Shown: positions 55,576 through 64,000 of the stretch, in pieces | How positions within the stretch are numbered: the first letter of the stretch is position 1 | Layout of the letters: every line of letters begins with the position of its first letter | Source of the DNA: CALZFJ01 sp051878575 | Lineage (GTDB): Bacteria > Bacteroidota > Bacteroidia > Bacteroidales > Muribaculaceae | Direction of reading: 5' to 3' | Length of the DNA stretch: 64,000 nt | Assembly (NCBI GenBank): GCA_051878575.1 | Contig: JBJEKJ010000114.1 | Coordinates: 1 to 64,000 of the forward strand | Position numbers and translations under genes: made by a program | The notes under the pieces: generated by a model | Told to the model about the DNA's origin: nothing | The model's database searches: none | The model's input: only the letters and a program-made list of their open reading frames with translations

Positions 55576-55950
55576 CTATTTCATGAAAACAAAGTACACT
55601 GCAAGAATCAGACACACGAACGCCGCAAAATGATTCCATTGTAGCGACTCTCCCCTGAAAAACACCACGGTAAATACCGTGAACACAACTAATGTTATAG
55701 CCTCCTGCATGATTTTCAGCTGCATGAGAGTGAAAGGGCCTCCATTGCCCACGAAGCCTATTCTGTTGGCCGGTACTTGGAAGGAATACTCGGCCAAGGC
55801 TATGCCCCATGAAAAAAGAATCACACACCATAACGGCCAATTGGAGCTAATGCCCGATGACTGTAGTTTCAGATGTCCATACCATGCGAATGTCATGAAG
55901 ATGTTGGATACGATGAGCATCCCTATCGTAAGTAAACTGTTGGTCCACAT
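55576..55950 (-). CDS. DUF486 (DMT-superfamily) small membrane protein
   Basis: A 124-residue protein with four membrane helices; the ending LQWNHFAAFVCLILAVYFVFMK and the start IVSNIFMTFAWYGHLK are typical of DUF486, a small drug/metabolite-transporter-like family. The substrate is unknown. It lies between the Ntn-hydrolase gene (24 bp) and the YcxB-like gene (1 bp). Confidence 0.9.
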   Translation of the reverse strand: MWTNSLLTIGMLIVSNIFMTFAWYGHLKLQSSGISSNWPLWCVILFSWGIALAEYSFQVPANRIGFVGNGGPFTLMQLKIMQEAITLVVFTVFTVVFFRGESLQWNHFAAFVCLILAVYFVFMK

Positions 55951-55974
55951 AAGTCACATAAAAATTTATAATAA

Positions 55975-57105
55975 TTATTGGAGTTTTGATTTGGTTGATT
56001 TTGCTCTATTTTGTCGCTCGGCATATCCTTGCGCATAGCGCTGCTTGTTCTCGATGATGGCTATTTGGCTGTACCCTGTGTTATTGTCGTTGAATAGCAA
56101 TTGCAGGTTAAGATAGTATTTGCCATTGCCGCGTGCTACGGAGAAGATCTCATGTTTCATTCTCACCACCTTGTCGCATAGTGGCGAGTGTCCGCCGGGC
56201 CCGGAGCCTCGAAGCTCATCGGCTACTCCGTTCTCGCCAAGCCAAGCCGCCCTTATCGACGAGCAAGGCGGGTAGCCGAGCCCTATCCACATCACCGTCA
56301 GCGATGGGTCCTCCCCCGCTGACACACCTTCAATCACCACTGTGGCCGTCGATGATCGACGTGGAATGAAGTCGAGGTCGATAATCCATTCTTTACCCGA
56401 ATGAGTGAAATCGGTATCAATCATGCTGTTGTAGAATGTGCGTGATATTTTCTCGGTGAACACTGCCGGAGTGAAGTCGTTTCGCTCGATGTGGTCCTTG
56501 ATAAGCGTCTTCAGATTCTGCTCGCGAATATAGCCATAGCCGTCGTCGCAACGTCCGCAATATGAATAGTTGGTGCGCGTAAGCACTCCGTCGGGAGCGT
56601 CTTTCAGGTCAAAGCGTTGGAAGTCGTGGTTGTTGACCTCGAAATATGCCCCGGAGCCATTGGCGTCGATAACGCCAAAGTTGGCTTCCACACCAAGAGG
56701 TTTGGGAAGTCCTCGCAGGAGGTTGGCAAAGTCGTCGACTGTGCGACACTGTCTCAGTGCGACAGTCATCACAAGGCCCTCCTTGTCCATTTCTTTCACA
56801 TCGTCGTCCTTCAGATTGTAGGATGCAGTGTTCATAATGGCAAATCCCTGAGAATTGTAGCCCATCCAAGCCTCTTTGCATAGAGTGTCGCTGGCATTGT
56901 AGAGGGCCACATATTCAAAACAGCCTTTGGCGGCGCAAATACGCTCCACCTTGTTGTTCTCCTCGCCGGTGTCCCGGTGCTTCCATAGAAGCGGACGCCC
57001 GTGGGCAGTCTTCTCTCCCGATATTATTGCCGAGGTACATGCAATTGACTCACTTGCTGCAAGCATCAATGCAAGTATCAAGCCCGATTTTATAAATGCT
57101 TTCAT
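55975..57105 (-). CDS. Secreted Ntn-hydrolase, C45/choloylglycine-hydrolase-like
   Basis: A 376-residue exported protein. Cleavage of the signal peptide after Ala22 would expose Cys23 (IACTSAIISG) as the N-terminal nucleophile of an Ntn-hydrolase. The pattern TSAIISGEKTAHGRPLLWKHRD with Arg and Asp downstream, and VNNHD and TRTNY, fits the peptidase C45 / linear-amide C-N hydrolase family. The amide substrate is unknown. A promoter lies at 57127-57156. Confidence 0.85.
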   Translation of the reverse strand: MKAFIKSGLILALMLAASESIACTSAIISGEKTAHGRPLLWKHRDTGEENNKVERICAAKGCFEYVALYNASDTLCKEAWMGYNSQGFAIMNTASYNLKDDDVKEMDKEGLVMTVALRQCRTVDDFANLLRGLPKPLGVEANFGVIDANGSGAYFEVNNHDFQRFDLKDAPDGVLTRTNYSYCGRCDDGYGYIREQNLKTLIKDHIERNDFTPAVFTEKISRTFYNSMIDTDFTHSGKEWIIDLDFIPRRSSTATVVIEGVSAGEDPSLTVMWIGLGYPPCSSIRAAWLGENGVADELRGSGPGGHSPLCDKVVRMKHEIFSVARGNGKYYLNLQLLFNDNNTGYSQIAIIENKQRYAQGYAERQNRAKSTKSKLQ

Positions 57106-57126
57106 CTTTCATTCACAAATTTCAAT

Positions 57127-57156
57127 CAAAGATACAAATCTATTAGCGAATAACAA
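57127..57156 (-). promoter_or_regulatory. Promoter of the Ntn-hydrolase gene
   Basis: On the minus strand TTG (57154-57156), 19 bp, TATCTTTG (57127-57134), 22 bp before the ATG at 57105. Confidence 0.65.
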
Positions 57157-57164
57157 AATTTTTG

Positions 57165-57172
57165 TACCTTTG
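57165..57172 (+). promoter_or_regulatory. -7 element for the thioesterase gene
   Basis: TACCTTTG fits TAnnTTTG, 43 bp before the ATG at 57216. The -33 element is weak (TTAG). It is divergent from the Ntn-hydrolase promoter. Confidence 0.5.
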
Positions 57173-57215
57173 CAGTGGAAATCAAATTGCTTTTTCCACG
57201 TTTATATACTTTATT

Positions 57216-57620
57216 ATGGATAAATATATTTTCTCAATAGATATTAAGGTTCGCGACTATGAGATCGATAGTGAGGGCATAGTGAACAATGCCAATTATC
57301 TGCACTATCTTGAGCATACGCGACATGAGTTTTGCGACATGGCGGGGTTCTCATTCAAGCGTATGCAGGAAGCCGGCATTGATCCTGTGCTTAACCGCAT
57401 TGAGGTCGACTACAAGGTGCCCTTGCGTAGCGGCGACGTAATGGAGAGCAAGTTGTGGGTGGAGATGAAAGGCGTGCGGTTTATTTTCCATCAGGATATT
57501 TTCAAGAAGGAAACCGGGGAACTGTCGATTAGTGCGGTGGTGAGCTGTGTGTGCATAGAGAATGGCAAGCTGACACGAGGCGAGATGCTTGCCGACGCAT
57601 TCAGCCAATTTTTGAGGTAG
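57216..57620 (+). CDS. Hotdog-fold acyl-CoA thioesterase (4HBT family)
   Basis: A protein of 134 residues with a single 4HBT hotdog domain: YEIDSEGIVNNANYLHYLEHTRHEF (about 14-38) with the Asp/Asn positions used in catalysis, then VDYKVPLRSGDVMES. It probably hydrolyses an acyl-CoA; the acyl chain is unknown. The ATG at 57216 is used because the longer frame starts before the -7 element. dprA begins 19 bp later. Confidence 0.9.
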   Translation: MDKYIFSIDIKVRDYEIDSEGIVNNANYLHYLEHTRHEFCDMAGFSFKRMQEAGIDPVLNRIEVDYKVPLRSGDVMESKLWVEMKGVRFIFHQDIFKKETGELSISAVVSCVCIENGKLTRGEMLADAFSQFLR

Positions 57621-57639
57621 TAACTGATGCTATAATGAA

Positions 57640-58758
57640 ATGGATGGCGTGCAGCTGAAATATAAGATTGCGTTTGCTTCGGTTCGTGGCATGGGTTACG
57701 ATCTTGCGCAGCGCATTCTCGATATCGTGCCATCGGAGCAGATCTTCTTTGAGATGCGCGGTGATGAGCTTGCTGCGCTCTTGCAGGTGAAAAGCCGTAT
57801 TACCGACAATGAGTATCGCAGCCAATTGCTTGTAAATGCCGAGAAGGAGATTGACTTCATCGACAAGAACAATTTGGGCGTGTGCTATTTTACCGACGAG
57901 GATTATCCGCTGCGTCTTGCCAACGCTCATGATGCTCCAATAATATTATATTATAAAGGAGATGTAGGGTGCCTGAATGCAGCTAAGTTGGTGAGTATTG
58001 TGGGCACAAGGCATGCAACGCCCTATGGAGTGCATTTTTGCGACACATTCGTGCGAGATATGGCCGATATGCTTGTCGACACGGTGGTGGTGAGCGGACT
58101 TGCCTATGGAATCGATATTGCAGCGCATCGGGCCGCACTGGCCAACAATATCCCTACTATAGCCGTTTTGGCTCACGGGCTGAACACTATATATCCCTCG
58201 CAGCATCGCGACGATGCCATAAGAATAATCAATGATGGTGGAATGCTTGTGACCGACTACACCTCCCGGCAAGTGATGACGAGGGCAAATTTCCTTGCCC
58301 GAAACCGCATTATAGCGGCATTGTCGGATTGCACGGTAGTCGTTGAGTCGGCCGAGAAGGGCGGTGCCATTGTAACGGCCGGAATAGCTGCGAGCTATAA
58401 CCGTGATGTGTTTGCCGTTCCCGGAAAAGTGTCCGACATCTATTCGGCAGGATGCAATAACTTGATTAAGCGCAACACCGCATCGATGATAACAAATTGT
58501 GATGACATGATGCAGGCGATGAGATGGAATATGTTCGGTAATGAGAGTGTTGGAAGGCAAAAGAGTCTATTCCCGGAGCTCTCACCCGAGGAGCAGATTA
58601 TTGTGGATTATCTGAGGTCACATTCCGACTCGCACATCAATGTGATTTGCTCGGCACTCCGACTTCCGATGTCGCAATTGCTGAGCCAATTAATCGATTT
58701 GGAGTTCAAGGGAGCGATTATGGCCTCTCCCGGCAACAGATATTCTGTCGCATTCTGA
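57640..58758 (+). CDS. dprA: DNA-processing protein DprA
   Basis: A 372-residue DNA-binding protein that loads RecA on single-stranded DNA during transformation. A SAM-like N-terminus is followed by the Rossmann core with SIVGTRHATPYG and VSGLAYGIDIAAHRAAL. The C-terminal winged-helix (EQIIVDYLRSHSDSHINVI) is present. It follows the thioesterase gene. All motifs are intact. Confidence 0.95.
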   Translation: MDGVQLKYKIAFASVRGMGYDLAQRILDIVPSEQIFFEMRGDELAALLQVKSRITDNEYRSQLLVNAEKEIDFIDKNNLGVCYFTDEDYPLRLANAHDAPIILYYKGDVGCLNAAKLVSIVGTRHATPYGVHFCDTFVRDMADMLVDTVVVSGLAYGIDIAAHRAALANNIPTIAVLAHGLNTIYPSQHRDDAIRIINDGGMLVTDYTSRQVMTRANFLARNRIIAALSDCTVVVESAEKGGAIVTAGIAASYNRDVFAVPGKVSDIYSAGCNNLIKRNTASMITNCDDMMQAMRWNMFGNESVGRQKSLFPELSPEEQIIVDYLRSHSDSHINVICSALRLPMSQLLSQLIDLEFKGAIMASPGNRYSVAF

Positions 58759-58831
58759 TATTTGGACTGTTGCCGATGCCATATCCTATTTGCTTGTATA
58801 TTATATGATTGCGTGGTGCCTGAATGGAATT

Positions 58832-58890
58832 AACGTAGTAAAAACGTAGTGACGAATTTGTGCTGATTCAAAAAAAGTAACTGTAACGTA
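58832..58890. repeat. Repeated AACGTA motifs upstream of the GH3 gene
   Basis: AACGTAGT occurs at 58832-58839 and 58843-58850, an 11-bp period, and TAACGTA at 58884-58890. This may be a regulator-binding region or chance; a -7-like TAATTTTG follows at 58923-58930. Confidence 0.3.
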
Positions 58891-58922
58891 CTCCCTTTTT
58901 TCGGCAAATCTTCTTTTTATAC

Positions 58923-58930
58923 TAATTTTG
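58923..58930 (+). promoter_or_regulatory. -7 element for the GH3 gene
   Basis: TAATTTTG fits TAnnTTTG, 58 bp before the first ATG at 58989. No TTG at the ideal distance was found. Confidence 0.4.
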
Positions 58931-58988
58931 AGACGCATTTGATTGTTGACTCAATCGGGTGTGATGTTTTGTTGAGACTTAACCAAAA

Positions 58989-61298
58989 ATGATTAATAAC
59001 GATTACCTAAAAATGAAGAGAATTCCAATTTTTGTTTTGTTTGCGGTATTGCCGTTGATGGCATTTGCCAAGAATGACTGCCGCGTGAGCGCGAAAGAGT
59101 TGAACAGCAACACTAAGGAGCAGTTTATCGATGGACTTATGAGCCGGATGACCGTTGAGGAGAAAATCGGACAGTTGAACCTTCCCGGTCTCGGACACAT
59201 TGATGGCGACATAAAGAAATGCGATATTGCCAATCGCATAAGAAACTCCGAAGTGGGCGGTTTCTTCAATTATTTTGATTTTGCTAACGTCAGGAAACTT
59301 CAGGAGGTCGCCGTGAGGGAGAGCCGATTGGGGATTCCATTGATAATAGGTGCCGACGTGTGTGAGGGATATAAGACCACATTCCCGGTGCCATTGGGCA
59401 TGTCGAGCTCGTTCAAGCCCGAGAATATAGAGCGTGCGGCGCGTATCTCTGCCGAAGAAGCCTCTACTATTGGCGTTTGCTGGACTTATTCGCCTAATGT
59501 GGATATCTGCCGCGACGCACGTTGGGGGCGCTGTCGCGAGACTGCCGGTGAGGATGCGTTCCTGGGCTCGGCAATCGCACGGGCATGGGTGAAGGGTTAT
59601 CAGGGCAATGACCTGAGCGCCGCGAACACTATTATGTCGTGTGTGAAGCATTTTGCGCTTTACGGTGCTGCCGAGGCCGGACGCGACTATAATCCGGTAG
59701 ACATGAGCCGGGCTACCGCTTTGAATTACTTTATGCCTCCCTACAAAGCCGCTGTTGATGCCGGCGTGGGTAGCGTGATGTCGTCGTTCAATGAGTTTGA
59801 GGGTGTTCCTGCCACCGGAAATTCATGGCTGCTGAAAGATGTGCTGCGTGATGACTGGGGTTTCAAGGGTTTTGTAGTTTCCGACTATACTGCCATCAAG
59901 GAGATGGAGGCTCACGGAGTGGGCGGTACCACTCAAGTGACGCAACAAGCGCTGAAATGCGGCATCGATATGGATATGATAGCCGACTATTATCATGAGA
60001 ATCTTATGGTACTTCTGAAGGATGGGACGATTTCAATGGCCGATATAGATTGTGCATGTCGTCGTATGCTTGAGGCAAAATATGATCTGGGGCTGTTTCA
60101 TGATCCTTTCAAGTATATGGATGAGCAGAGGCGCGAGCGTGAGTTCTATAAGCCTGATTATTTGCTTGACGCACGCCGCATAGCCGCTGAATCGTATGTG
60201 CTCTTGAAAAATGAGGGCAACGTGCTGCCATTGCGCGATTGCGGGAAAATCGCTATTGTGGGTGCTCTTGCCGATGCTGAGGCCAATATGACTGGTACTT
60301 GGCGCGATGAGGCCGCCGATAGGACCCGTGGCCTTGATGAATGTCTGCGTGCCGTCATGGGTGATGGTGTGGAAATAGCATACTCGCGTGGATGTAACCT
60401 CGACGATGATGCTACTGTGGAGTATAATTTCTCCAACAGGGAGAAAAACCTGCGCCGTGACGGAGATAAAATGCTGATTGACGCTATGACGGTGGCTGCC
60501 AATGCCGATGTGGTGATTGTGGCAGTCGGTGAGTCTATCACTATGAGTAGTGAGGGCGCAAGCAAGGCAGTTTTGGAGCTTCCTGATACTCAGCATGACT
60601 TGCTTAGGGCTATGAAGGCCACAGGAAAGCCTATTGTGATGCTCGTGTTTGCGGGAAGGCCTCTGGCTATCGAGAAGGAGGCTGAACTGGCCGACGCTAT
60701 TCTCTATGTGTGGGAAGGCGGCTGTGAGGCCGGTCCGGCTATGGCCGAAATCTTGTCGGGAAAGGTATCCCCTACTGCGAAGTTGCCTATGAGCATGCCT
60801 CGTGTGACCGGTCAATGTCCTATATACTATAATCATAAGAATACCGGACGTCCGATGGAGGGTGAGAAATGGTACAGATATGTGTCAAACTATATCGACG
60901 TGCCAAACTCTCCGCTTTATCCTTTTGGCTACGGATTAAGCTATACTACATTCAAATATGGTGATGTAGTGCTTGATGCCACTGAGATGTCGTCGACAGG
61001 CAAGATTAGTGCTTCGGTAGAGGTGGCGAATACGGGCGATATGGATGGTGAGGAGATTGTGCAATTGTATATTCACGATATGATTCGAAGCACCACCCCT
61101 CCTGTGAGGGAGCTGAAGGGATTCCGTCGTGTTTCGCTGAGGAAAGGTGAGAAAACTACCGTTTCCTTCTCTATTGACGTTGATCTGCTCAAATTCTATA
61201 ACGCTGATTTGCAACTTGTCGCCGAGCCCGGCGAATTTGAGGTTATGATAGGAGGCAATAGCCGCGATGTGAAAATAGCCAAGTTTATATTGAGATAA
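58989..61298 (+). CDS. GH3 glycoside hydrolase (beta-glucosidase-like)
   Basis: An exported enzyme of 769 residues (761 if the ATG at 59013 is used, which gives the better signal peptide MKRIPIFVLFAVLPLMAFA). The two-domain GH3 form is seen: the (beta/alpha)8 domain with IGADVCEGYKTTFPVPLGMSS, the nucleophile region GFKGFVVSDYTA, and the second domain with AESYVLLKNEGNVLPL and a fibronectin III-like end. It removes terminal beta-linked sugars; glucose is likely but not proven. It stands alone, with no SusCD near it. Confidence 0.93.
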   Translation: MINNDYLKMKRIPIFVLFAVLPLMAFAKNDCRVSAKELNSNTKEQFIDGLMSRMTVEEKIGQLNLPGLGHIDGDIKKCDIANRIRNSEVGGFFNYFDFANVRKLQEVAVRESRLGIPLIIGADVCEGYKTTFPVPLGMSSSFKPENIERAARISAEEASTIGVCWTYSPNVDICRDARWGRCRETAGEDAFLGSAIARAWVKGYQGNDLSAANTIMSCVKHFALYGAAEAGRDYNPVDMSRATALNYFMPPYKAAVDAGVGSVMSSFNEFEGVPATGNSWLLKDVLRDDWGFKGFVVSDYTAIKEMEAHGVGGTTQVTQQALKCGIDMDMIADYYHENLMVLLKDGTISMADIDCACRRMLEAKYDLGLFHDPFKYMDEQRREREFYKPDYLLDARRIAAESYVLLKNEGNVLPLRDCGKIAIVGALADAEANMTGTWRDEAADRTRGLDECLRAVMGDGVEIAYSRGCNLDDDATVEYNFSNREKNLRRDGDKMLIDAMTVAANADVVIVAVGESITMSSEGASKAVLELPDTQHDLLRAMKATGKPIVMLVFAGRPLAIEKEAELADAILYVWEGGCEAGPAMAEILSGKVSPTAKLPMSMPRVTGQCPIYYNHKNTGRPMEGEKWYRYVSNYIDVPNSPLYPFGYGLSYTTFKYGDVVLDATEMSSTGKISASVEVANTGDMDGEEIVQLYIHDMIRSTTPPVRELKGFRRVSLRKGEKTTVSFSIDVDLLKFYNADLQLVAEPGEFEVMIGGNSRDVKIAKFILR

Positions 61299-61317
61299 CG
61301 TTGTGTTTAGGTCGATT

Positions 61318-61364
61318 AAGGGACTGTGCTGTAGTGATTTTACAGCGAAGCCCCTTGTCTTTTT
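61318..61364 (+). terminator. Terminator between the GH3 gene and the alkylation-repair gene
   Basis: Outer stem AAGGG/CCCTT, inner stem GCTGTA/TACAGC, then a T-rich run. It ends the GH3 transcript and overlaps the stop of the convergent gene. Confidence 0.75.
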
Positions 61365-61887
61365 ATTCATCAATGAGCAATGATGCGGGCTCTCTTGTGA
61401 TGGCACATCCTTTGGAAAGCTCCTTGTGGGCGGCCAATGTCATTGTCGCCTTATCGAAGTCCTTGCCGATGGCAAGCAGGTTGGCCGCAAGCCGAAAAGC
61501 AAGATAGCGCAGCAGCTCGTTGTCGGATTGCGCATAGTCAAGGCATAGAGTATGAGCAAAATCGGTGTTGCGTAGCAACTTGTGGCATAGTATGTCGGCA
61601 ACTTCAGTGTTCTCCACTGAGGCAATCCATTCTCGGGCCATATCGATTGTGAGGCTCTCAACAGGGAGAATCATAGGTGCGATAAGCCTACTTTCGCGTG
61701 TTCCGGAGTTTTTCCACAATTCGCAGGCAAGAGCCTTGTCCTTGCCTGCAAGTCGTGCTATGTCCATTATTTGGGGCAGATTCAGCCCGAAAATCACTGT
61801 GTGAGGGTCGCCGCCCTCTCTTAACCTGTCGGCAAGCATCCCATTGCGGTAGGTGAAGAATTGTTGCTTTATCTCTTTGAGTTCCAT
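61363..61887 (-). CDS. DNA-alkylation-repair-like HEAT protein
   Basis: A 174-residue all-helical protein similar to the AlkD/AlkC HEAT-like family. It is shorter than AlkD (about 230 residues) and has the block ELWKNSGTRESRLIAPMIL followed by ARE-WIASVENTEVADILCHKLL. Base excision is thus possible but the shortened length makes activity uncertain. It converges on the GH3 gene. Confidence 0.75.
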   Translation of the reverse strand: MELKEIKQQFFTYRNGMLADRLREGGDPHTVIFGLNLPQIMDIARLAGKDKALACELWKNSGTRESRLIAPMILPVESLTIDMAREWIASVENTEVADILCHKLLRNTDFAHTLCLDYAQSDNELLRYLAFRLAANLLAIGKDFDKATMTLAAHKELSKGCAITREPASLLIDE

Positions 61888-61984
61888 GCTTGTTGATTAA
61901 TTGCTTGATTAATTGCGAAGTGCGCATTGGATTCAGCTCCTTTGCGCACTTCTGTTAATTAATATTATATTGTTGCTCTATGGA

Positions 61985-64000
61985 TTACTTCGTGAGAGGA
62001 GAATAGTCTCTTGAGTATCTGAGCATCTGCTCGATATAGCCTTCACTATAGTCGATTCTCACGTCGGTAATTTTGCCGTTCTTGTCGGTTACGGCAGTAT
62101 ATACGGGATTCACGAAACCTTTGTATGGCGCAATGTTCAGCTTGGCGTAGCGCTCGAGAAGCTCATTGTGCATATTGGCATCGAATTTTACGCCATATTG
62201 CTCTACCAAATTCTTCCCGCTCTCATAGTCGCCTTCCGACTTTATACGCTGTACCTCGGCAAGCAGTTGTCCAAAAAGAGTGCGGAGTTTCTCGTAGTCG
62301 TTCACTTTCACGTATGTCTTTCCGTCGCGCTTTACAAACTCTATCACATTGTCGGCCTTTCCATTCTCGTATGCCCACTGCGCTATAATGTGGCGATTGC
62401 GCATGTGAGCCTCCTCAATGTCCTTTCCGGGCTCTATTCGGGTGAGCTGTGTCATAAGTCCGTTCATAACATATTTATAGTATTCGGCCTTATAGGTGTC
62501 GGGATTGCTGAAAATGCCAAGCTCGATGAGTTTAGGATCGGCAAGATAATAAAGGGCGAAAAGGTCGGCGCGTGTCTCCTCAAGTGTCGAGCCGTGCTCC
62601 TTCAGAGCGTCGGGATCTACTCCCGGTAGCAACTTTCCGGAGCCGTGGCCGAGACATTCGTGCAAATCTGTGTGGAGGTTGTCGGCAATCGAGAGATATT
62701 TTTTCATCAGTTCCACCTCATAGCCTGAGAAGGCGAACTCCTCATTGAGTCCATTGCCTTCTGCCGCCTTGCTATATGCGTCGGTAATATTCTCCAATGT
62801 GACCGATTTCGACCCGTGGGCAGCGCGTATCCAGTTGGCATTGGGCAGGTTGATGCCTATGGGTGTTGCAGGATAGCAGTCGCCGGCAAGAATGGCGGCT
62901 GTGATGACTTTAGCCGATACACCTTTCACTTTGTCCTTTTTGAAACGGGCGTCGACAGGTGAGTTGTCCTCAAACCATTGTGCATTCTCGCTGATAATTT
63001 GGGTGCGAATCGATGATTGCTTGTTCTTGAAGTTCACAAGGCTCTCCCATGATCCGGTCATTCCCATCGGGTCGCCATACGACTCGATGAATCCGTTCAC
63101 GAAATCTACGTCGCTTTTTGTCTCCTCAGCCCAGAGGATTGAGTAATCGTCGAAAGTCTTCAGGTCGCCGGTGACGTAGAATTCTATCAACTTTTCGATG
63201 TAAGCCTTCATCTGTGCGTTTTCGGCCACATTGGCGGCCTTCTTTAGCCAGAATACTATTTTCTCTATTGCCGGCGAGTAAAGTCCGCCTACCTTGTACA
63301 CCTGCTCAGCGACTTGTCCGTTCACTTTCACCAAGCGTGCGTTAAGTCCATAGGAAACCGGGGTCGGGTCGTTTGGGTCTTTAAGTTTGTTGTAGAAGTC
63401 CTCGACCTCTTTCTGTGTAACGCCTTCGTAGAGGTTGTTGGCTGATGTCAGTATCAGGTCTACTCCGTCGGCCTGGTTGACTCGCTTAGCCATTACGGTC
63501 GGGTCGAAAATAACCGCATCTATCGTCTTCAGGAATGCGTCGACACTTTGTCCCTTGCCGAGAGGCAGATTCTTCTTGCTTACTTTTCTCACTTGCTCGT
63601 CGAAGAACTTTTGACTGAACTCTGGTGTGAATTTGTCCATCGAATAGTGATGGTGAATGCCGTTGGCAAACCACACCTGCTTCAGATATTTCTCTAATGC
63701 CTTGAACTCAGTGGAATTTTTGTCGCCTTTGAAATTGGTATATACGTTCTCAAGCGTTATTCTTATGGCAAGGTTGTATTTGCCATTCTGGTCGAAAAGG
63801 ATGTCGCGTCCTTGCAGGGCGGCCTCGTTCAGATAATAGATGAGTTCCTTCTGACGAAGACTCAAATCCTCAAATCCCGGAACTTGATAGCGAAGGACCT
63901 CAATGTCGGCAAAATGGTCGACATTGTAGTTGAAATCATCTGCTGTTGCCATAAAATTGGTTGTTGCCAATGCTAATGCTGTGGCTGAAATTAGAAATCT
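61985..64000 (-). CDS. Dipeptidyl peptidase III (M49), partial at window end
   Basis: A large exopeptidase gene (at least 670 codons) whose start lies outside the window. The zinc motif HECLGH followed by GSGKLLPG and the second Glu in EETRADLFALYYLADP are the M49 signature. The upstream codons (RFLISATALALATTNFMATADD) look like the end of a signal peptide; the TTG at 63970 is therefore internal. It removes dipeptides from peptide N-termini. Confidence 0.95.
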   Translation of the reverse strand, partial: RFLISATALALATTNFMATADDFNYNVDHFADIEVLRYQVPGFEDLSLRQKELIYYLNEAALQGRDILFDQNGKYNLAIRITLENVYTNFKGDKNSTEFKALEKYLKQVWFANGIHHHYSMDKFTPEFSQKFFDEQVRKVSKKNLPLGKGQSVDAFLKTIDAVIFDPTVMAKRVNQADGVDLILTSANNLYEGVTQKEVEDFYNKLKDPNDPTPVSYGLNARLVKVNGQVAEQVYKVGGLYSPAIEKIVFWLKKAANVAENAQMKAYIEKLIEFYVTGDLKTFDDYSILWAEETKSDVDFVNGFIESYGDPMGMTGSWESLVNFKNKQSSIRTQIISENAQWFEDNSPVDARFKKDKVKGVSAKVITAAILAGDCYPATPIGINLPNANWIRAAHGSKSVTLENITDAYSKAAEGNGLNEEFAFSGYEVELMKKYLSIADNLHTDLHECLGHGSGKLLPGVDPDALKEHGSTLEETRADLFALYYLADPKLIELGIFSNPDTYKAEYYKYVMNGLMTQLTRIEPGKDIEEAHMRNRHIIAQWAYENGKADNVIEFVKRDGKTYVKVNDYEKLRTLFGQLLAEVQRIKSEGDYESGKNLVEQYGVKFDANMHNELLERYAKLNIAPYKGFVNPVYTAVTDKNGKITDVRIDYSEGYIEQMLRYSRDYSPLTK

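Noticed and set aside
60033..60836. Minus-strand frame of 267 codons inside the GH3 gene
   Set aside because: Antisense to a complete GH3 enzyme and lacks any family signal.
63970..64000. TTG at 63970 as the start of the dipeptidyl peptidase III gene
   Set aside because: Upstream codons continue a typical signal peptide to the window edge, so the gene is cut, not started there.

Overview
The window looks like a chromosomal segment of a gut Bacteroidales bacterium, most likely a Muribaculaceae member or a close relative. The evidence is a SusC/SusD-type polysaccharide utilisation locus (PUL) with a hybrid two-component regulator, many Bacteroidetes-type promoters (TTG, about 19-21 bp, TAnnTTTG) and lipoprotein signals typical of the phylum. 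The exact genus cannot be fixed from the sequence alone. I see no phage, insertion sequence, CRISPR array or rRNA. One tRNA-Glu is present.

Region 1 (1-4945, minus strand) is one likely operon: Fur-family regulator, purA, a DUF1015 protein, a lipoprotein and an MBL-fold hydrolase. Next to it lies a decayed fragment of a malic enzyme gene (5142-5540).

Region 2 (5644-25485, minus strand) is a complete system for beta-1,4-galactan. It contains a hybrid two-component sensor, a clan GH-A glycosidase, SusC, SusD, a SusE-like glycan-binding lipoprotein, a GH53 endo-galactanase and a GH2 beta-galactosidase. These are followed by galK, galM and a sugar nucleotidyltransferase. Galactan would be cut at the cell surface, imported by SusCD, hydrolysed to galactose in the periplasm and phosphorylated in the cytoplasm. 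No galT is visible, and the nucleotidyltransferase is a candidate replacement. The PUL promoter and a direct-repeat operator at two-helical-turn spacing can be read directly. The sensor gene has its promoter inside a hairpin-forming intergenic repeat.

Region 3 (25700-33124) holds a PIF1-type helicase with a TPR tail, an RNase D-like exonuclease, a small membrane protein, an ECF sigma factor facing a small conserved gene, an acyltransferase, a nitrilase-family amidase and a U32 peptidase.

Region 4 (33139-42278, minus strand) has metA, whose Glu111 suggests acetyl-CoA use, then the chain tig-clpP-clpX-recQ-trmH-radA ending in a strong terminator.

Region 5 (42500-51689) carries umuD-umuC, cdsA-purM-mltF-like, a DUF3332 lipoprotein, a TPR protein and a META-domain lipoprotein. 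Region 6 (51696-58758) has yraN and tRNA-Glu sharing an interlocked bidirectional promoter, mutS2, a possible small RNA, two small membrane proteins, a secreted Ntn-hydrolase, a thioesterase and dprA. Region 7 (58989-64000) has a GH3 enzyme, a HEAT-like DNA-alkylation-repair-type protein and a dipeptidyl peptidase III gene cut by the window edge.
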